Shown here one piece after another: positions 1 to 6,294 of a stretch of 8,607 nucleotides of DNA. Positions within the stretch are counted from its first letter, which is position 1. Each line of letters begins with the position of its first letter. The notes beneath the pieces are model-generated. The model saw only the letters and a list, made by a program, of their open reading frames with translations. It did no database searches and was not told where the DNA came from. Source of the DNA: Brevundimonas sp. UBA986 (GTDB lineage Bacteria > Pseudomonadota > Alphaproteobacteria > Caulobacterales > Caulobacteraceae); NCBI GenBank assembly GCA_002292165.1, contig DBBK01000230.1, positions 1 to 8,607 of the forward strand. Direction: 5' to 3'. The translations under genes were made by a program, and so were the position numbers.

Positions 1-1499
1 TGGGCGACGCGCTGGATCTCGGCGGCCGGGATCGGAGCAGGCTTGTCGGCGGCAGCTTCGGCATAGGGCTCACGCTCGCCGGGGGCGATGGTCATGTCGA
101 AGACCGGACGGGTCAGCCAGCGCTGCATGACGGCCGTCACCTGGGCCGGGGTGACCGAGGCGTACTCGGCCAGCTCCTTCTTGTAGTGGTCCGGATCGCC
201 CGAATAGAGCTGACCCTCGGCCAGGACGTTGGCCTTGCCATTGACCTGTTCCAGGCTCTGGACGACGCGCGAGACATACTGGGTGGCGACGCGGGCGACC
301 TCCTCGTCGGTCGGGCCCTTGGCGATGTAGTCGGCGACGATGGCGTCGAGCTGGCGGCCCACGGCGGCGGCGTCCTGACCCGGTTTCACATCGACCGAAA
401 TCTCGAAGATGCCGATGCGGTGGAAGTCCTGCAGACCGGCCGAGACCGAGACGGCGGCCTGTTCGCCGCGCACCAGCTGGTTGTCGAGGCGCGAGGAGGC
501 GAGGCCGCCCAGGACCTGGGCCGCGACCGCCAGGGGCACGGTGTCGTCGCTGGTCAGGCCGGGCACGGCCCAGCTGCGCGTCAGGCGGGTGTTGGCGACG
601 CGGTCATGCATGGTGGCCACGATCGGGGCGGCCAGGGTCGGCACCGGGGCCTCGGCCGGAGTGTTGACCGGACCGCGCGGGATGGCGCCGAAATAGCGCT
701 GCGTCAGGGTGCGAGCCCTGGCCTCGTCGATGTCACCCGACAGGACGACGATGGCGTTGTTCGGGCCATAGTTGTCGCGGAACCAGTTGCGTACGGTCTC
801 GAGGCTGGCGGCGTCCAGATCGGCCATCGAGCCGATGGTCGAGTGGCGATAGGGGTGGCCTTCGGGGAAGAGGGCTTCCAGCTGAGCGTATTCGAACAGG
901 CCGTAGGGCTGGTTGTCGCCCTGGCGCTTCTCGTTCTGGACGACGCCGCGCTGCAGATCGAGGGTGTCCTGACCCAGGGCTCCGAGCAGATAGCCCATGC
1001 GGTCGCTCTCGAGGAACAGGGCCTGTTCCAGCGCCGGGGTCGGGACGGTCTCGAAATAGTTGGTGCGGTCGAACCAGGTCGTGCCGTTCAGGTTCGACGG
1101 GCCGAGGTTGCGCATCCGGCCGAGGTAGGAGCCCGGGGCGTTCTCCGAGCCGCCGAACATCAGGTGTTCGAACAGGTGCGCGAAGCCGGTCGAGCCGGCC
1201 GGCTCGTCCTTGGAGCCGACATTGTACCAGACGGACACGGCGACGACGGGCGCCTTGTGGTCCTCATGCACGATCACCGTCAGGCCGTTGTCCAGGGTGA
1301 AGCGCTTCCACGGGATGTTGACCTCGGACACCAGGGCCGAGACGGGCGCGGCCTGCAGCTCGGGGGCCTGGGCGGCGGTGGCCAGGGCCGCGGCCTCGGG
1401 CGCGATGGCGGTCTGGACGGCGGACGTCTGGGCCAGAACGGAGGTCGCGGGCGCGATCACGGCCAGGAGGGCGGCAAGCGAAACGGAACGGAGACGCAT
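1..1499 (-). CDS. Secreted M16-family zinc metallopeptidase (insulinase/pitrilysin type), C-terminus cut by window edge
   Basis: Predicted exported zinc endopeptidase that would degrade peptides in the periplasm. Translating the minus strand from the ATG at 1499 gives an N-terminal signal peptide (MRLRS, then a hydrophobic run, then cleavage after VLA at about residue 23) and an Ala/Pro-rich linker. The inverted zinc motif HLFEH lies at residues 108-112, with E111 as the catalytic base and H108/H112 as ligands. The third ligand is probably E190 in QNEKRQ, 78 residues further on, which is the usual M16 spacing. The second M16 domain begins near residue 233, with the typical NYGPNN and VVLSGD segments and a YFGAIPRG motif. 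At least 499 residues are present with no stop, so this is probably a two-half protein of about 900 residues whose second half lies to the left. An AAGGA ribosome binding site lies 11 nt before the ATG. It appears functionally unrelated to the acyl-CoA genes. The family call is firm; the substrate is unknown. Confidence 0.93.
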   Translation of the reverse strand, partial: MRLRSVSLAALLAVIAPATSVLAQTSAVQTAIAPEAAALATAAQAPELQAAPVSALVSEVNIPWKRFTLDNGLTVIVHEDHKAPVVAVSVWYNVGSKDEPAGSTGFAHLFEHLMFGGSENAPGSYLGRMRNLGPSNLNGTTWFDRTNYFETVPTPALEQALFLESDRMGYLLGALGQDTLDLQRGVVQNEKRQGDNQPYGLFEYAQLEALFPEGHPYRHSTIGSMADLDAASLETVRNWFRDNYGPNNAIVVLSGDIDEARARTLTQRYFGAIPRGPVNTPAEAPVPTLAAPIVATMHDRVANTRLTRSWAVPGLTSDDTVPLAVAAQVLGGLASSRLDNQLVRGEQAAVSVSAGLQDFHRIGIFEISVDVKPGQDAAAVGRQLDAIVADYIAKGPTDEEVARVATQYVSRVVQSLEQVNGKANVLAEGQLYSGDPDHYKKELAEYASVTPAQVTAVMQRWLTRPVFDMTIAPGEREPYAEAAADKPAPIPAAEIQRVA

Positions 1500-1510
1500 G
1501 AGGGGAACGG

Positions 1511-1515
1511 TCCTT
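1511..1515 (-). promoter_or_regulatory. Ribosome binding site of the M16 peptidase gene
   Basis: On the minus strand this reads AAGGA, within AAAAGGA, 11 nt before the ATG at 1499. It supports that ATG as the start, as does the signal peptide that begins there. The spacing is at the long end of normal. Confidence 0.6.
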
Positions 1516-1523
1516 TTGCAAAA
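1514..1523. repeat. Perfect 10-bp palindrome TTTTGCAAAA in the M16 leader
   Basis: An AT-rich perfect palindrome inside very GC-rich DNA, 15 nt upstream of the M16 start and overlapping its ribosome binding site. It could be a repressor site, or a short pairing element that hides the ribosome binding site: flanking GGTCC (1530-1534 side) and GGACC arms on the minus strand could extend the stem loosely. The remaining intergenic DNA (1500-1597) shows only a weak promoter-like pair on the minus strand, TTGTGC (1555-1560) and TAAGGT (1533-1538) with a 16-nt spacer. Function is inferred only. Confidence 0.35.
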
Positions 1524-1597
1524 AGCGCGGGGACCTTACCCGAGCCTCGCCGGGGCACAATGCTTCACGGATGACACAGTGAGGCTTCGGGGCTCTC

Positions 1598-2011
1598 TCA
1601 CTGAAACTGGTCCAGCAGGGTCCGCAGCTGACGGGTCTGTTCCTGCAGGTCGTCGAGGCGAGCCTGAAGGGCGGCGAAGACCTTGGAGCGCACGCCGTCG
1701 TCGCCGACGTCCTCGCCTTTCAGGATGGCCCGAATGTCGCTGACCGAGTGGCCGGTGCGGCGCAGGGTGACGATCAGCTCCAGCGCCCGGCGGGTTTCCG
1801 GCTCGTAGTTGCGTGCGCCCTGCGGGTTACGCGCGGGGCGGATCAGCTCGACCTGTTCGTAGTAGCGGAGCGCCCGATGGGTGGTGCCCAGCCGTTCGGC
1901 CAGCTCCTTGATGCCCATGCCGCTGCCGGTGACCGAAGCGCGGCGAGGTCTTCCGCCACGCGCGGGATGACGCGGCCTGCGCCAGAGTTCGGCGACGTCG
2001 GGTTCGATCAT
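1598..2011 (-). CDS. MerR-family transcriptional regulator, small, without a metal-binding cysteine
   Basis: A DNA-binding regulator of the MerR type. With the ATG at 2011 it is 137 residues. An Arg/Pro-rich N-terminal arm (2-31) is followed by the winged helix-turn-helix from about residue 32 (MGIKELAERLG, then HRALRYYEQ, wing around RNPQGARNY, then SVSDIRAIL). A C-terminal helix (about 105-137, LQARLDDLQEQTRQLRTLL) would form the dimer coiled coil. There is no Cys in the coil and no separate ligand domain, so it is not a thiol-based metal or redox sensor. The start is uncertain: ATG 1918 begins exactly at the HTH (106 residues), ATG 2011 has GGAG 13 nt upstream, and ATG 2062 has no visible ribosome binding site. 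It lies 121 nt downstream of the hydroxyacid dehydrogenase in the same direction and probably has its own promoter, with inverted repeats in that gap. Its targets are unknown. MerR regulators such as LiuR control acyl-CoA genes elsewhere, so a link to the neighbouring operon is possible but unproven. Confidence 0.85.
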   Translation of the reverse strand: MIEPDVAELWRRPRHPARGGRPRRASVTGSGMGIKELAERLGTTHRALRYYEQVELIRPARNPQGARNYEPETRRALELIVTLRRTGHSVSDIRAILKGEDVGDDGVRSKVFAALQARLDDLQEQTRQLRTLLDQFQ

Positions 2012-2025
2012 GGCCACGGCGGGTC

Positions 2026-2038
2026 TCCAAGCCTTGGA
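2026..2038. repeat. Inverted repeat TCCAAG-C-CTTGGA just before the MerR gene
   Basis: Two perfect 6-bp arms around a single central C. On the minus strand it lies 14 nt upstream of the ATG at 2011 and overlaps the only GGAG there. It is a candidate autoregulatory operator of the MerR protein, or a structure that hides the ribosome binding site. If the true start were 2062 it would lie inside the coding region. Confidence 0.35.
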
Positions 2039-2042
2039 AGGA

Positions 2043-2075
2043 TATCTACCCGTCAGTAGCATGACGCGCCGTCAG
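2043..2075 (-). promoter_or_regulatory. Candidate promoter of the MerR gene
   Basis: On the minus strand CTGACG (2070-2075) resembles the alphaproteobacterial -35 (TTGACG), and TAGATA (2043-2048) resembles a -10. They are 21 nt apart. MerR-regulated promoters characteristically have overlong 19-20 nt spacers, so the spacing fits self-regulation, but both hexamers are imperfect. Shown by similarity only. Confidence 0.25.
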
Positions 2076-2088
2076 CGGCATTGACGGC
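2068..2088. repeat. Perfect 7-bp inverted repeat GCCGTCA-N7-TGACGGC between the hydroxyacid dehydrogenase and MerR genes
   Basis: Arms at 2068-2074 and 2082-2088 pair perfectly around GCGGCAT. A further half-site CCGTCAG at 2050-2056 repeats the CCGTCAG at 2069-2075, 19 bp away (about two helical turns). No T-run follows on either strand, so an intrinsic terminator is unlikely. An operator overlapping the candidate MerR promoter is more plausible. Confidence 0.4.
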
Positions 2089-2132
2089 TCATGCCAACCC
2101 CTTGACCGTTTCCGACGCCGCGGGCTGCTGGA

Positions 2133-3074
2133 TCAGGCCTTCGGGCGAGAGGCGTCGAGGACCGGATGGATCAGGGAACGGCCCGCGAAGAAGGCGCGCA
2201 GATTGTCGCTGACCGCCTCGAACATCAGATCGAAGGAGCGGCTCGATCCGCCGCCGATATGGGGCGTCAGAACCGTGCCGGGCGCGGCGAGCAGTTCAGG
2301 GCGGACGGCCGGTTCGTCGTCGAAGACGTCGAGGGCGGCTCCGGCGAGGGTCCGGGTGTGAAGCGCGGCGATCAGGGCGTTCTCGTCCACCGCTGAGCCG
2401 CGCGAGACGTTGATCAGGAAGCCGTGGGGGCCGAGCGCGCTCAGGACCCGGGCGTCAACGATCCCGCGGTTTGTCTCGTCAGCGCGGTGAGCGAGCACCA
2501 GGATGTCCGCCCAGGCGGCGAGATCATTCAGGTCGGCGAAGAAGGGCCAGTCGAACTCCGGCTTGGGGCGGGGGCCGCCATAGGCGATCTGGACCTCGAA
2601 GCCTGACAGGCGGCGCGCGATCTGCTGGCCGATGGCGCCCATGCCGAAGATCCCGACGCGGCGTCCGGTCAGGCCAGGGGCGCCGAAGAAGCGGTGTGGG
2701 TCGTCGCCCCTCCAGAGGCCGGCGCGCAGCAGGCGCTCGCCGTCGCCGAGGCCGCGCGTGACCGACAGGATCAGGCCCAGCGCCAGGTCGGCGACGGCGC
2801 CGGCATTGGCGCCGGCGGTGTTGGTCACCGCTATGCCGCGACGGCGGCAGACCGCCAGATCGATCATGTCATAGCCCGTGCCGATACAGGCGATGATCCC
2901 GAGGTCGGGCATGCCCTCGATCCAGCCGGCATCGGCGCGGAAGACGCCGTCGATGATCAGGCCGCCAACGCCCTCGCGCCGGTCAGGATCGAAGGTCAGG
3001 TCGAAATCGACCTCCAGCGCACGGCGATGGCGGTCGTTGATCGCGGTCGTGACGAGGATCAGCGGACGCGTCAT
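2133..3074 (-). CDS. D-2-hydroxyacid dehydrogenase / 2-oxoacid reductase (GHPR/hydroxyphenylpyruvate reductase-like)
   Basis: A cytosolic NAD(P)H-dependent oxidoreductase that interconverts 2-oxo acids and D-2-hydroxy acids; glyoxylate and hydroxypyruvate are typical substrates. It is 313 residues, a normal length. The substrate-domain loop IGTGYDMID is at 64-72, and the Rossmann motif GMGAIG at 144-149. The catalytic triad is R225 (NVSRGS), E254 (DDEP) and H272 (TPHIGGG). After the second Rossmann strand the sequence is YGGPRPK (165-171), with R169 where NADPH-preferring members such as GRHPR carry a basic residue; this suggests NADPH and is an inference. The ATG at 3074 lies 15 nt after the stop of the preceding dehydrogenase. 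It has no proper ribosome binding site (only AAGG 1 nt away), so it is probably translated by coupling within the same operon. Its role in acyl-CoA breakdown is not obvious: it may reduce a 2-oxo product or be an operon passenger. The family is certain; the substrate is unknown. Confidence 0.92.
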   Translation of the reverse strand: MTRPLILVTTAINDRHRRALEVDFDLTFDPDRREGVGGLIIDGVFRADAGWIEGMPDLGIIACIGTGYDMIDLAVCRRRGIAVTNTAGANAGAVADLALGLILSVTRGLGDGERLLRAGLWRGDDPHRFFGAPGLTGRRVGIFGMGAIGQQIARRLSGFEVQIAYGGPRPKPEFDWPFFADLNDLAAWADILVLAHRADETNRGIVDARVLSALGPHGFLINVSRGSAVDENALIAALHTRTLAGAALDVFDDEPAVRPELLAAPGTVLTPHIGGGSSRSFDLMFEAVSDNLRAFFAGRSLIHPVLDASRPKA

Positions 3075-3089
3075 GCCTTGAACGGGGGC

Positions 3090-4214
3090 CTAGCGCGGGC
3101 CGCGCGGCAGGCCGAGGACGCGCTCGCCGATGATGTTGCGCTGGATCTCGGCGGAGCCACCCGCGATCGTCTCGGAGAAGGCATCGAGGTAGTGATGGCT
3201 GAGGCCGTGCTCGCCGAGGGCCTCGGCCGAGGCGATGCCGAACAGGTCCAGCGCGGCGGCGGAGACGCGCTGGGCGAACTCCGCGAAGCCCAGCCGGACG
3301 ATGGAGCCGGAGGAATCGGGCACGCTGTCGGCGCTGTCGAGGGCGAAGCGATAGGCCATGGCCTTCTGGGCCGCCCCCTCGGCGCGCAGTCGGGCGATCC
3401 GGGTGCGCATGGCGGGGCGATCGGCGGGGCAGGCGACGAGCAGGCTTTCCACCAGTTCGATCAGGCCCAGCAGCAGGGGCAGGCTGGCGGTGCCGCGTTC
3501 GAAGGCCAGGGTCGACATGGCCGTGCCCCAGCCGTTGTTGACCCCGCCCACGACGTTCTTCAGCGGGATGCGGACGCCGTCGTAGAAGACCTCGCAGAAC
3601 TTGCGGGGGCCGGCCATGGTCTTGATCGAGCGGACGGTGAGGCCCGGCGCGTTCATGGGGCAGATGACCCAGGTCAGGGCGCCGGAAGTCTTGGCCTCAG
3701 GATCGGTGCGGACCAGCAGTTCCTGCCAGTCGGCGATGTCGGCATAGCTGGACCAGATCTTGTGGCCGTCGATGACCAGCTCATCGCCTTCGACGCGGCC
3801 GCGTGTGCGCACGGCGGCGAGGTCCGAACCGGCGCCCGGCTCGGAGAAACCCTGGCACCAGATGTCCTCGCCGTTCAGCAGCCGGGGCAGGTGGAAGGCC
3901 TTCTGTTCGGACGTGCCGCAGGCGATCAGGGTCGGGCCGGCGTGGTTCAGGCCGACGAAGGAGGCGTCGAGCGGCGAGGGGGCGCCGGCGTGGGCGTATT
4001 CCTCGCACCAGACGATCTGCTCAAGAACGCTGGCGCCTCGACCGCCGTAGGCTTTCGGCCAGGCGATCCCGGCCCAGCCGCCCTCGGCCTGGGTATTCTG
4101 CCAGGACAGGATGGCCGCGCGGGCGCCGGGGCCGTCCAGCGGATGGGGGTGGGCCGGCTTGTTGGCCTGAAGCCAGTCGCGGGCCTGTCGGCGGAACTCG
4201 GCGATGTCGGTCAT
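3090..4214 (-). CDS. Acyl-CoA dehydrogenase, full-length, alpha-type (ACAD 3)
   Basis: An FAD flavoprotein predicted to oxidise an acyl-CoA to the 2,3-enoyl-CoA. It is 374 residues. The N-terminal helical domain starts with FRRQARDWL. The middle-domain FAD/substrate signature WCQGFSEPGAGSDLA is at 119-133, with the flavin-contact segment IWSSYAD at 153-159. The C-terminal domain ends in AEIQRNIIGERVLGLPRG. The usual MCAD-type base in the YEGT position is absent: the aligned segment is AGGSAEIQ (351-358). A Glu stands in the alternative helix-G position, E239 in AFERGTAS, where isovaleryl-CoA dehydrogenase and steroid ACAD alpha subunits carry the base. The ATG at 4214 is chosen because GGGGAG lies 7 nt upstream and the start overlaps the previous stop as ATGA. 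An in-frame extension to 4457 is low-complexity Arg/Pro and overlaps the neighbouring gene, so it is rejected. Family certain; substrate unknown. Confidence 0.93.
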   Translation of the reverse strand: MTDIAEFRRQARDWLQANKPAHPHPLDGPGARAAILSWQNTQAEGGWAGIAWPKAYGGRGASVLEQIVWCEEYAHAGAPSPLDASFVGLNHAGPTLIACGTSEQKAFHLPRLLNGEDIWCQGFSEPGAGSDLAAVRTRGRVEGDELVIDGHKIWSSYADIADWQELLVRTDPEAKTSGALTWVICPMNAPGLTVRSIKTMAGPRKFCEVFYDGVRIPLKNVVGGVNNGWGTAMSTLAFERGTASLPLLLGLIELVESLLVACPADRPAMRTRIARLRAEGAAQKAMAYRFALDSADSVPDSSGSIVRLGFAEFAQRVSAAALDLFGIASAEALGEHGLSHHYLDAFSETIAGGSAEIQRNIIGERVLGLPRGPR

Positions 4215-5131
4215 GCGGCGTCTCCCCAGGCGGCGACGGCCGCGGCGCGCGCCTGACCGGTCGATCCGCCCAACTCGCCCACAAGGGCGCGCAGGCGGTA
4301 GGTCCAGTAGTGCAGCGGATATTCCAGCGTCAGGCCCATGGCGCCCGAGAACTGATGCAGGTCGAAGGTGAACTGCGGAATGCGCGCCTGGACGAAACCG
4401 GCGGCGATGGCGGCGTCGTCGTCGCGGCCGGACCAGGCGGCGCGGAAGGCCAGCCATTTCGCGGACTCGGTCGTCTCGGCGGCCATGGCAAGGCGGTGCT
4501 GGATGGCCTGGAAGGCGCCGAGCGGCCGACCGAAAGCCTGACGCGTACTGACGTGCTCGACCACGGTGGCGACGGCGGAGGCCATGCAGCCGGCGGCTTC
4601 GGCGGCGAGGGCGATGCGCCAGACGCGGCGCAGCAGGGCGACGTCGGCGAAGACGGTTCCCGCGCCCTCATCGACCTCGGTCAGGCGCCCATAGGGATAG
4701 GCGAACAGGGTCTCGACGGGGGCGACTCTGGCGGGATCGACCGAAAGGATCAGGGCGTCATCGCCGCGATCGACGATCAGCATCTTCGCCATCGGCAGGT
4801 AGCGAGCGGCCCGCAGGGGGTTGCCGCTGGTCAGGGCGACGGGACGCAGGCCCGGCTCCAGCCCGAGGGCGGGGGCGATGATGGCGGTCGAGGCCGCCTC
4901 CACCGTCTGGGGCAGGCGGGCCAGCCGTTCGACGATCAGGGCGGCGTCCAGCAAGCCGAAGCCGTCCTCGCGCGCGATGTCGAGGAAGCCGGACTCGCTC
5001 AGCACCGCGTCGAGGCCGTGGGCGTATTCGGTGAAGACCGGTTCGGTCGGGGCGGGCGGCGCCTCGGCGGCCAGAAGCTGGTCGAGACCGGTCAGCAGGC
5101 TGGTCTGGTCTTCATTGAGACTGAAGTTCAT
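4211..5131 (-). CDS. Short acyl-CoA dehydrogenase-like subunit, probable non-catalytic beta partner (ACAD 2)
   Basis: 306 residues, clearly shorter than the usual 370-400. The N-terminus (MNFSLNEDQTSLL) and the C-terminal helical domain are ACAD-like. The RQAFGRPLGAFQAIQ motif at 197-211 contributes to FAD binding across the dimer in this family. HQFSGAMGLTLEYPLHYW at 259-276 matches the C-terminal signature of the small subunits. The central SEPGAGSD-type signature present in both neighbours is missing, and residues about 90-160 form a shortened middle domain. In known heteromeric ACADs (for example FadE28-FadE29) such a subunit pairs with a catalytic one and completes its FAD site. This protein probably pairs with ACAD 1 or ACAD 3. 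The start at 5131 has a strong AAGGAGGT 5 nt upstream, and overlaps with both neighbours (ATGA, 4 nt each) suggest translational coupling and equal output. An alternative reading as a low-activity ACAD in its own right cannot be excluded. Confidence 0.88.
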   Translation of the reverse strand: MNFSLNEDQTSLLTGLDQLLAAEAPPAPTEPVFTEYAHGLDAVLSESGFLDIAREDGFGLLDAALIVERLARLPQTVEAASTAIIAPALGLEPGLRPVALTSGNPLRAARYLPMAKMLIVDRGDDALILSVDPARVAPVETLFAYPYGRLTEVDEGAGTVFADVALLRRVWRIALAAEAAGCMASAVATVVEHVSTRQAFGRPLGAFQAIQHRLAMAAETTESAKWLAFRAAWSGRDDDAAIAAGFVQARIPQFTFDLHQFSGAMGLTLEYPLHYWTYRLRALVGELGGSTGQARAAAVAAWGDAA

Positions 5132-6294
5132 CGCCGACCTCCTTCGCCCGGCAGCTCGAGCCAGCGGCGGGCGATCAGGTTGAGCTGGATCTCGGCGGCG
5201 CCCGAGGCGACCCCGGCGGCGATGGCGCGCTGGTGGTGGGCCTGCTGCACCGGGTCTTCGCCCAGAAGGCCCTCGGGCAGGAACTCGGTCAGGAAGTCGT
5301 TGACCCCGTTGTCGGCCAGAACCACGGCCCAGCGGGCCACGGCGCCATAGGCGTCGGGCGGCAGGTCGCGCGCCCGGGCGTCGACGATGCGGTAGACAAG
5401 CATCCGCGCCGCCTCGCACAGCATCAGGGCCCGGCCCGCGCGATCCTGCACGACCGGATCGGCCCAGCGCCCGTCCGCCTTCAGCCGCCCGACCGCCCGG
5501 TCGAGGATGCGGCGCGAGAACTCATAGCGGGGAATGCCGACGCGTTCGTTCTGCAGGGCGAAGGTGATGATCTCCCAAGCCTGGCCTTCCGCGCCCAGCC
5601 GGTTGGCCTCGGGCACGAAGACGTCGTCGAAGAAGACCTCATGGATGTCGCCGTCGCCGATCAGGGACGGGATGGACTTCACCTGGATGCCCGCAGATTT
5701 CATGTCGGTCAGCAGGATGACGATGGCCGTCTTGCCCGTCGCCGCGCCCTCCACGGCGGGGACCCGGGCGAGTAGGAAGCAGGTGTCGGCGCGACCGGCG
5801 TAGGAGGTCCAGACCTTGGCGCCCGAGACCCGGTAGCCGCCCTCGACGGGAGTGGCGGTGGTGCGCAGCGAGGCGAGGTCCGACCCGGCCGAGGGCTCGG
5901 AGAAGCCCTGACACCAGATGGCCCGACCCTCGCGGATCGGCGGCAGGTAGCGGTCCTGCTGGTCCGCCGTGCCGAAGCGCATCAGGACCGGACCGATCCA
6001 GTTGATGTTCATATACTGGGGGCCCCGCGGTTCGCCCGCCGACCACACCTCCTCCGCCATGATGAACTGACGCCAGACGCCTTCGTCGCTGCCCCCGAAG
6101 GCGCTCGGCCAGTTGGGGATCAGCAGGCCTTCGTCGGCCAGGGCCGAACAGAAATCATAGGAGAAGTCGGTCTGGGCGTCGCTGCCCGGACCGTGCAGGG
6201 CGATCTCTTCCCAGTCGTCGGGCAGCATCCGGTTCAGGACCGAACGGATGCGTTCCCGGTGCGCGACCTCGTCCGCCGACCAGCCGAACTCCAT
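5128..6294 (-). CDS. Acyl-CoA dehydrogenase, full-length, alpha-type (ACAD 1)
   Basis: An FAD-dependent acyl-CoA dehydrogenase of 388 residues, a normal length. The N-terminal helical domain includes LIPNWPSAFGG (58-68). The middle domain carries CQGFSEPSAGSDLAS (128-142) and the flavin-contact segment VWTSYAG (161-167). The C-terminal domain ends at SGAAEIQLNLIARRWLELPG. The MCAD-type YEGT base is replaced (ASGAAEIQ at 363-370). E250 in LQNERVG sits where FadE29-type alpha subunits carry their base (NNERV), so activity is plausible. GGGGAG lies 7 nt upstream of the ATG at 6294. The start shares one base with the stop of the synthetase (TGATG), and the stop overlaps the next start (ATGA). It shares the WCQGFSEP(S/G)AGSDLA block with ACAD 3 but the two are clearly different proteins. 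Substrate unknown. Confidence 0.94.
   Translation of the reverse strand: MEFGWSADEVAHRERIRSVLNRMLPDDWEEIALHGPGSDAQTDFSYDFCSALADEGLLIPNWPSAFGGSDEGVWRQFIMAEEVWSAGEPRGPQYMNINWIGPVLMRFGTADQQDRYLPPIREGRAIWCQGFSEPSAGSDLASLRTTATPVEGGYRVSGAKVWTSYAGRADTCFLLARVPAVEGAATGKTAIVILLTDMKSAGIQVKSIPSLIGDGDIHEVFFDDVFVPEANRLGAEGQAWEIITFALQNERVGIPRYEFSRRILDRAVGRLKADGRWADPVVQDRAGRALMLCEAARMLVYRIVDARARDLPPDAYGAVARWAVVLADNGVNDFLTEFLPEGLLGEDPVQQAHHQRAIAAGVASGAAEIQLNLIARRWLELPGEGGRR

Noticed and set aside
186..1574. Long plus-strand open frame (462 codons) opposite the M16 gene
   Set aside because: It is antisense to a gene with signal peptide and HLFEH motif. The product is low-complexity Gly/Arg/Asp-rich with no recognisable domain. 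Long antisense frames are expected in GC-rich DNA with strong third-position bias.
2068..2088. Intrinsic terminator after the hydroxyacid dehydrogenase gene
   Set aside because: The inverted repeat is not followed by a T-run on the minus strand, so it is better read as a possible operator. No convincing intrinsic terminator was found anywhere in the window.
4215..4457. In-frame N-terminal extension of ACAD 3
   Set aside because: It is Arg/Pro-rich low complexity and antisense-like, would overlap ACAD 2 by about 245 nt, and the ATG at 4214 has a good ribosome binding site and begins at the normal ACAD N-terminus.
2694..5350. Two further long plus-strand open frames (about 520 and 515 codons) opposite the dehydrogenase genes
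   Set aside because: They are antisense to genes with clear ACAD and hydroxyacid dehydrogenase motifs, have no start signal or domain, and have compositions typical of reverse-strand shadows.
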